Assembly (NCBI GenBank): GCA_029865845.1
Contig: JARXAM010000031.1
Location: 1-47,922 of the forward strand
Length of the DNA: 47,922 nucleotides
Source of the DNA: Rhodoferax sp.
Lineage (GTDB): Bacteria; Pseudomonadota; Gammaproteobacteria; Burkholderiales; Burkholderiaceae_C
Reading direction: 5' to 3'
Each line of letters begins with the position of its first letter. Position 1 is the first letter of the stretch. The notes below the pieces were generated by a model. The model was not told the origin of the DNA. It saw only the letters and a program-made list of their open reading frames with translations, and searched no databases. Below, one piece after another: positions 43,810 through 47,922 of the stretch. The translations under genes were made by a program, and so were the position numbers.

Positions 43810-44828
43810 GTATCCCATCCGCTGCCACCGCGCCCTGGATTCGGCGCCAAGCGCTGCAACTGCTGGCGCAGCGCGGCCACGCGTGGCTACTGCATGGCCC
43901 CTCGGGGCTGGGGCAATATGCGTTGGCACTGACCTTAGCCCAGACATGGTTGTGCGAGCAAGCGCAGCCTGATGGGCCCTGTGGTGTGTGCGGCAGTTGC
44001 CATGCCGTCGGCGCGCGCACCCACGCGGACCTGCTGGTGCTCATGCCCGAGACCATCATGCTGGATTTGCAGTGGCCGCTGAGCGAGAAGGCCCAGTCCG
44101 ACATTGACGAAAAAAAACGAAAACCTAGCCGGGAAATCAGGGTGGAGGCCCTGCGCGAGGCGGTGGAGTTTGCCCAGCGAACCAGTGCGCGGGGCAGGGG
44201 AAAAGTGGTTCTGGTGTATCCCGCTGAGGACATGAACCACATCAGCGCCAATGCGCTGTTAAAAACCTTGGAAGAGCCAGTGGGGGACACCCGTTTTGTG
44301 CTTGCCACGGGCGCTGCCCACCAACTGTTGCCCACCATCCGCAGCCGCTGCATTGCGCACACCATGGCGTGGCCGCCAGAAGCGGAATCGGTGGCGTGGA
44401 TACAGACCCAGGGGGTCGCACCCGACCTCATTGGGCAAGCGCTGCAGGCCTCTGGCGGACGCCCCGAAGATGCCGTGATCCTGGCGCGCTCAGAGGCCGT
44501 GCTCACGCAATGGGCCGCCTTGCCCCAGGCGCTGAAAAGTGGAAACAGTGCCGTCTTGCGGGATTGGGACGTGCCGTTGCAGATCGACGCGGCGCATAAG
44601 CTATGCCACGACCTGATGCGGGTCCATATGCACGCCTCACCCCGGTTTTTTCCTGCGCAGGCGCTGGAAGGCCTACGCACCGATTTGGGTACATTGGTTC
44701 ACTGGTCCCGGCAGCTCGCCACAGCGCGCAAGACCATGGACCACCCCTTTCATGCGGGACTGCTTACAGAAGCACTGGTAGCGCAGGCGCAAGCTGCCCT
44801 TCACACCGCACCCACAAGGACATCATGA
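43806..44828 (+). CDS. holB: DNA polymerase III subunit delta prime
   Basis: Clamp-loader subunit of the replicative polymerase. The 340-residue protein has the degenerate Walker A typical of delta prime (GPSGLGQYALA, lacking the Lys), a four-cysteine zinc module (LCE, CGVCGSC), and NALLKTLEEP plus IRSRC sensor segments. ATGA overlaps join it to tmk upstream and pilZ downstream. Confidence 0.95.
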   Translation: MSIPSAATAPWIRRQALQLLAQRGHAWLLHGPSGLGQYALALTLAQTWLCEQAQPDGPCGVCGSCHAVGARTHADLLVLMPETIMLDLQWPLSEKAQSDIDEKKRKPSREIRVEALREAVEFAQRTSARGRGKVVLVYPAEDMNHISANALLKTLEEPVGDTRFVLATGAAHQLLPTIRSRCIAHTMAWPPEAESVAWIQTQGVAPDLIGQALQASGGRPEDAVILARSEAVLTQWAALPQALKSGNSAVLRDWDVPLQIDAAHKLCHDLMRVHMHASPRFFPAQALEGLRTDLGTLVHWSRQLATARKTMDHPFHAGLLTEALVAQAQAALHTAPTRTS

Positions 44829-45187
44829 GCAGCACTTCTAACCCGGGGGCACGCCCCAGTGTGATACAGCTGGCGATCAAGGAAAAGGCTGCGCTGCTCG
44901 CCGCCTATATCCCTATATTCAGCGCGGGTGGACTGTTTATTCCCACCCCGCGCGAATACCGATTGGGCGACGACGTGTATGTGTTGGTCACGCTGCCCGA
45001 AGACAGCCAGCGCTATCCGGTGGCGGGCAAAGTAGCTTGGATGACCCCTGCCAATGCGGCGGGCGGCAGAAGTCAGGGTATTGGCATCCATTTCCCCAGC
45101 GACGAGAAATCGCATGCGCTGAAAATGAAAATCGAATCCATTCTGGGCGCTCACCTGATGTCGGACCGGCCCACACAGACCATCTAA
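44825..45187 (+). CDS. pilZ: Type IV pilus-associated PilZ protein
   Basis: A 120-residue single PilZ-domain protein needed for type IV pilus function in homologues. It matches the founding PilZ type: IPIFSAGGLFIPTPREYRLGDDVYVLVTLPE, then GKVAWMTP and GIGIHF. The RxxxR N-terminal c-di-GMP-binding motif is not evident, as in classical PilZ, which does not bind the nucleotide. ATG 44825 overlaps the holB stop. Confidence 0.93.
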   Translation: MSSTSNPGARPSVIQLAIKEKAALLAAYIPIFSAGGLFIPTPREYRLGDDVYVLVTLPEDSQRYPVAGKVAWMTPANAAGGRSQGIGIHFPSDEKSHALKMKIESILGAHLMSDRPTQTI

Positions 45188-45254
45188 GCCATGCAACCCC
45201 ATTAGCGCGCTGCGTGGGCTTTGCGGGCGTATATCTACTACCCAGTTCCTCACT

Positions 45255-46046
45255 ATGTTCACAGACTCTCACTGTCACCTCACCTTTCCCGACCTGGTAG
45301 ACGATTGGCCTGCCATCGCCAGCGCGATGCACGCCGCACAAGTTGACCGCGCCCTGTGCATTTGCACCACCCTGGAAGAGTTTGAGTCGGTTCACGCGCT
45401 GGCCCTGTCGGTTGACGGGGTGTGGGCCAGTGCGGGCGTTCACCCAGACAACGAAGGCGTGCGCGAACCCGATGTGGACAGCTTGATATGCCTAGGAAGC
45501 CTTCCCAAAGTCGTTGCCATTGGAGAAACAGGTCTGGATTACTACCGATTGGGGCAGCGAACTTTGGCGGACATGGAGTGGCAGCGCACGCGCTTTCGCT
45601 TGCATATCCGTGCGGCGCGTGCCTTGGGGAAGCCGCTGGTGATTCACACCCGCAATGCGTCCGAAGACACCCTGCGCTTGCTTGACGAGGAAGGGGAGTG
45701 CGGGGATACGGCCAGTGCGGGCGGCGTCTTTCATTGCTTTACCGAGAACATGCAGGTGGCTCAGGCGGCTTTGGACAGGGGGTTTTATATTTCATTTTCA
45801 GGAATACTGACTTTCAAATCGGCGCAGAGCATCCGGGATGTGGCCCGACAAGTCCCCCTAGACCGCTTGCTGATTGAGACAGACAGCCCCTACCTTGCCC
45901 CGGTGCCCCACAGGGGGAAAACCAATAACCCGTCTTTTGTGCCTTTGGTCGCGCAAGCGCTGGCAGACCTCAAGGATTGCGCGGTCGAGGAGATGGCGCG
46001 CGTCACCAGTGACAATTTCAGCCGTCTCTTCAAGGTGCAGCCTTGA
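45255..46046 (+). CDS. tatD: TatD-family metal-dependent hydrolase/DNase
   Basis: A 263-residue TIM-barrel metallohydrolase, probably a 3'-5' DNase with a role in DNA quality control. The metal ligands are visible: DSHCHL near the N-terminus, GETGLDYY, HTRNA, HCFTEN and ETDSPYLAP. It follows pilZ by 67 bases and overlaps the ankyrin gene by one base. Confidence 0.95.
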   Translation: MFTDSHCHLTFPDLVDDWPAIASAMHAAQVDRALCICTTLEEFESVHALALSVDGVWASAGVHPDNEGVREPDVDSLICLGSLPKVVAIGETGLDYYRLGQRTLADMEWQRTRFRLHIRAARALGKPLVIHTRNASEDTLRLLDEEGECGDTASAGGVFHCFTENMQVAQAALDRGFYISFSGILTFKSAQSIRDVARQVPLDRLLIETDSPYLAPVPHRGKTNNPSFVPLVAQALADLKDCAVEEMARVTSDNFSRLFKVQP

Positions 46047-46729
46047 TGCGCCGCGCCGCGTTCCCGGCCATCGTCGGCATTCTGTGGGCGCTGTTTCTGT
46101 CATGTGCCGCTCACGCAGGCTCGTATGAAGATTTTTTCAGAGCGCTTGAGCGTAACCACGCGGTGGTGGTGAAATCGCTGTTAGCGCGTGGCTTTGATCC
46201 CAACACGGTCGACCCCACGGGCGTGCCAGGGCTGTTGGTGGCAATCAAGAACCAATCGTCCGATGCCGCACAAGTCTTGCTGGAGCACCCAGCCATTCGC
46301 ATCGAAGCCCGCAATGTACATGGTGAAAGCGCCCTGATGCTGGCCGCATTGGACGGCAATCTGCCGCTGTGCCGCGCGTTGGTAGAGCGCGATGCCGATG
46401 TCAACAAACCCGGCTGGACACCCTTGCATTACGCGGCATCGCGCGGCCATATCACCGTGATGGATTTTTTGCTGAGCCAGTACGCCTACATAGATGCCGC
46501 ATCGCCCAACGGCACGACGCCGCTGATGATGGCCGCGCAGTATGGGAACCAGAATGCGGTGGAGTTGCTTTTGCGTGCAGGCGCTGACGCCACATTGCGC
46601 AACAGCGTGGGCCTGAACGCGCTGGACTTTGCGCGCATGGGCGGCAATGAGGTCTCCATACGCCTCCTGTCCAAGGCGCTTGGCGTGGCGGCGCCGATAC
46701 CCGAGCCACGAGGATTGTTCATCTTCTGA
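46046..46729 (+). CDS. Exported ankyrin-repeat protein
   Basis: A 227-residue protein with a signal peptide (about 1-24, ending SCAAHA-GS) and about five ankyrin repeats. The clearest are HGESALMLAALDGNLPLCRAL, GWTPLHYAASRGHITVMDFLL and GTTPLMMAAQYGNQNAVELLL. It is probably periplasmic and protein-binding. ATG 46046 overlaps the tatD stop; a TTG at 46043 is possible. Genes of this type follow tatD in related genomes as far as I recall; the partner is unknown. Confidence 0.88.
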   Translation: MRRAAFPAIVGILWALFLSCAAHAGSYEDFFRALERNHAVVVKSLLARGFDPNTVDPTGVPGLLVAIKNQSSDAAQVLLEHPAIRIEARNVHGESALMLAALDGNLPLCRALVERDADVNKPGWTPLHYAASRGHITVMDFLLSQYAYIDAASPNGTTPLMMAAQYGNQNAVELLLRAGADATLRNSVGLNALDFARMGGNEVSIRLLSKALGVAAPIPEPRGLFIF

Positions 46730-46866
46730 GCGGCGGCCCGCATGGCTGCAAACCAGCGGGTGGCTGACCAAGTTAGACGGCATCGCCGCGAACGGAGCCA
46801 TCAATCGCAATGGCCTTCGTCATCCTGAACCTTTTTGCCGACAATAGAGGCTGGAAGGAGTTCACC
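46730..46866. other. Intergenic region leading into accessory DNA
   Basis: No credible gene. It ends with a strong ribosome-binding site (GGAAGGAG) for the small frame starting at 46867. This marks the change from conserved operon to decayed accessory sequence. Confidence 0.4.
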
Positions 46867-47028
46867 ATGAAAACATCTACACACACCGAAGCCAAGCGAC
46901 GGAGACCAAGCGCCAAGGCCTAGGCCATCGTCAGCCCCAAAGCGCCACGGGCCACGCCATGGGGGCGTGAGGTACTCAAGCGTATAGATACGTTGCGAGA
47001 AGCCTTGGAAGGAAAAAAGCTGGCATGA
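46867..47028 (+). pseudogene. Small ORF interrupted by an in-frame amber codon
   Basis: A very good ribosome-binding site (GGAAGGAG, about 7 bases upstream) precedes ATG 46867. The frame encodes a basic start (MKTSTHTEAKRRRPSAKA), meets TAG at 46921-46923, then stays open for 34 more codons (AIVSPKAPRATPWGREVLKR and so on) to TGA 47026-47028. The second part reads like real protein. Either a point mutation has broken a gene of about 53 residues or only the 18-residue peptide is made. A tiny frame of 21 codons (47025-47090) overlaps its stop as ATGA. Confidence 0.45.
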
Positions 47029-47123
47029 GGCTACCTCATTGGAGCTCCGAGCTCTACCAAGGGCCACCGTTTTCCGTCGCGATGACATGATGCGAATTGG
47101 CGCGCTGTTGCGCTCCTCTACGA

Positions 47124-47151
47124 TTCTTTCACTTTATACGATGTATATTAT
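47124..47151 (+). promoter_or_regulatory. Candidate promoter with overlapping operator palindrome
   Basis: TTCTTT (47124-47129) and TATTAT (47146-47151) are 16 bases apart. The palindrome TATAC-GAT-GTATA (47135-47147) fills the spacer, a position suited to autorepression. It lies about 75 bases before the helix-turn-helix gene at 47227. TATAC/GTATA half-sites are known from HigA-type regulators; the link here is inference. Confidence 0.35.
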
Positions 47152-47226
47152 GTAAAGTTACTGCTTGCCGTTTTTTCTCTGCTTTACGCCGGAATGGTCG
47201 CGCTACGTTCGATGGCTTTGTAGGTA

Positions 47227-47556
47227 ATGGCCATGTTCAAAACCCCCACACAAACGCCCCCTGTCTCTACGTTGCTGGATGACCTCCCAACCCGTGACAG
47301 CCGCAAGATTGCGCGCCATCTGGGTGTCACAGAAAACACCCTCAAGCGGTGGGCCAACACGGGCAATGCGCCGCGCCCGGCACACCTCGCGCTCTTTTGG
47401 GAGAGCCGCTGTGGCCTGTTCGGCTTGGACTGCGGTATCTGGAACCGGGACACCTTGAGGCTAGGCATGATCCGCTATGGTGAGTCACACACGTTGGAGC
47501 GGTGCCCGATTAGCTTCCCAGCCGGTAGCCCCACGTACCGGACTTGTCAGCAGTGA
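47227..47556 (+). CDS. Helix-turn-helix protein, probably with altered C-terminus
   Basis: A 109-residue protein whose first 60-70 residues form a phage-style HTH region found in Burkholderiales: DDLPTRDSRKIARHLGVTENTLKRW followed by PRPAHLALFWESRCGLFGLDC. After about residue 75 the sequence loses that character and reads across the antisense of the damaged relE-like gene, so the native C-terminus may have been lost by the same deletion or rearrangement. ATG 47233 is an alternative start two codons later. It probably binds DNA. Confidence 0.6.
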   Translation: MAMFKTPTQTPPVSTLLDDLPTRDSRKIARHLGVTENTLKRWANTGNAPRPAHLALFWESRCGLFGLDCGIWNRDTLRLGMIRYGESHTLERCPISFPAGSPTYRTCQQ

Positions 47557-47698
47557 GGCCCTTGCCTTTGCTGCGCTGGTCACCCGTGCGCAAAGTGTCT
47601 ACCAGGTCAATTATTCGCAAGCGCATGGGCTTGTCGATCTTGGCTAGTGCGGCCTCGATCAAGTAGCTTCTGTCAACAACAATACGTTTAACGGCCAT
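47475..47698 (-). pseudogene. RelE/StbE-like toxin gene with internal deletion
   Basis: From ATG 47698 the frame encodes 62 residues resembling RelE-family mRNA interferases: SYLIEAALAKIDKPMRLRIIDLVD, then KGKGLTADKSGTWGYRLGS, and stops early at 47510. RelE proteins normally continue with about 20 more residues of strand ending in a GHR-type motif. In a shifted frame just beyond the stop the DNA encodes LIGHRSNVCD (ending at TAG 47475-47477), which looks like that terminal motif. The simplest reading is an out-of-frame internal deletion. The toxin is predicted inactive. Confidence 0.45.
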
Positions 47699-47782
47699 TA
47701 CGCAGCTCACGAACGGCGGAGGCTCCTCCATTAAGCGAGTCAGGCTTGATGTGCTTGGTGGCCTTCACCAGGGCTGCCAGTG
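47688..47782 (-). pseudogene. Possible antitoxin 3' fragment cut by the IS
   Basis: A frame open from the IS junction (47782) to TAA 47688-47690 encodes AALVKATKHIKPDSLNGGAS and a short Arg-rich end. It overlaps the relE-like ATG by a few bases, as antitoxin genes often do with their toxin. I cannot match the fragment to a family; the antitoxin idea comes only from position. Confidence 0.3.
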
Positions 47783-47922
47783 TGAATCGCCCCGGGTTTC
47801 ATGGAGGCCCGTTGGGTTAAGTCAGACCGGTATTACGGCCTGACTGGCTAATTGCCGATAGTAGTTTTCTTCAGCCTCGGCAGGGGGAATGTAGCCGATG
47901 GGCTCCAGCAGTCTGTGGTGGT
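47783..47922 (-). mobile_element. IS3-family insertion sequence, right end with transposase C-terminus (partial, inverted copy)
   Basis: On the minus strand the window ends inside a transposase frame (47822-47922) with the same tail as at the left end (PIGYIPPAEAEENYYRQLAS, then QAVIPV and stop). The end sequence GGGGCGATTCA finishes at 47783. Compared with the left copy, the coding part differs at several bases and at one residue near the end (Ile-Ser-Val against Ile-Pro-Val). The two are therefore related but distinct copies. Confidence 0.85.

Noticed and set aside
1..47922. The whole window as a composite transposon between the two IS copies
   Set aside because: The interior is mostly conserved core genes (purL, tex, tmk, holB, mltG) in normal betaproteobacterial order, and the IS copies are not identical. 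An assembly boundary at repeats is simpler.
1..47922. tRNA, rRNA or CRISPR elements
   Set aside because: Intergenic regions were read for cloverleaf ends (CCA-like acceptor pairs), rRNA-like stretches and regularly spaced repeats; none was convincing.

Overview
This 47.9 kb window is GC-rich chromosomal DNA from a betaproteobacterium, most likely Burkholderiales and probably Comamonadaceae (a Rhodoferax/Polaromonas/Acidovorax-like organism). The assignment rests on gene content and order: large monomeric purL; a selO-msrB-yciB-bolA-ppi run; a ygfZ / mltG-tmk-holB-pilZ-tatD run; an AlkK-like acyl-CoA ligase beside beta-oxidation genes; and in-gene palindromic repeats that resemble those common in Comamonadaceae. 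It is inferred from protein character, not from a database search. No rRNA, tRNA or CRISPR was seen.

Layout. Both ends are cut inside IS3-family transposase genes. The two copies are inverted relative to each other, with transposase 3' ends facing inward, and they are similar but not identical. Positions 142-550 hold a small orphan reading frame and the purL leader. purL (551-4762) is followed by a signalling operon (4867-11500): a 1509-residue CheB-CheR-PAS-GGDEF-EAL hybrid, a bacteriophytochrome photosensory core with no output domain, and a heme oxygenase that would make its biliverdin chromophore. These three overlap by 4 bases or less and form a candidate light / c-di-GMP / chemotaxis-methylation module. 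Next come a nitroreductase, rlhA (U32 rRNA hydroxylase), a membrane acyltransferase-like protein, a small fimbrial-like secreted protein, a parvulin isomerase, bolA-like, yciB, msrB and selO.

Positions 19352-30363 are a fatty-acid catabolism region: acyl-CoA ligase, enoyl-CoA hydratase/3-hydroxyacyl-CoA dehydrogenase preceded by a perfect 14-bp palindromic operator candidate, thiolase, acyl-CoA dehydrogenase, a small membrane protein, SDR, thioesterase and GNAT. It is interrupted at 24512-26195 by an AT-richer, oppositely oriented two-gene cassette: a HipA-like kinase homologue and an overlapping partner of unknown family, perhaps DUF3037-like. Then follow a histone-deacetylase-family hydrolase, a 53-residue basic protein, a large ImpA/M88-type lipoprotein metallopeptidase, tex, an HDOD protein, a patatin-like phospholipase, an HSL-type esterase, cheZ, ygfZ, and the mltG-tmk-holB-pilZ-tatD-ankyrin operon.

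The right end (46730-47922) is decayed accessory DNA: a small ORF with an in-frame amber codon, a helix-turn-helix gene with an operator-like palindrome, a RelE-like toxin that looks internally deleted, a possible antitoxin remnant, and the second IS end.

The most notable items are the phytochrome/heme oxygenase/CheB-CheR-GGDEF-EAL operon, the HipA-like cassette splitting the beta-oxidation cluster, and two independent in-frame insertions of palindromic repeat-like DNA into the essential or highly conserved genes purL and tex.
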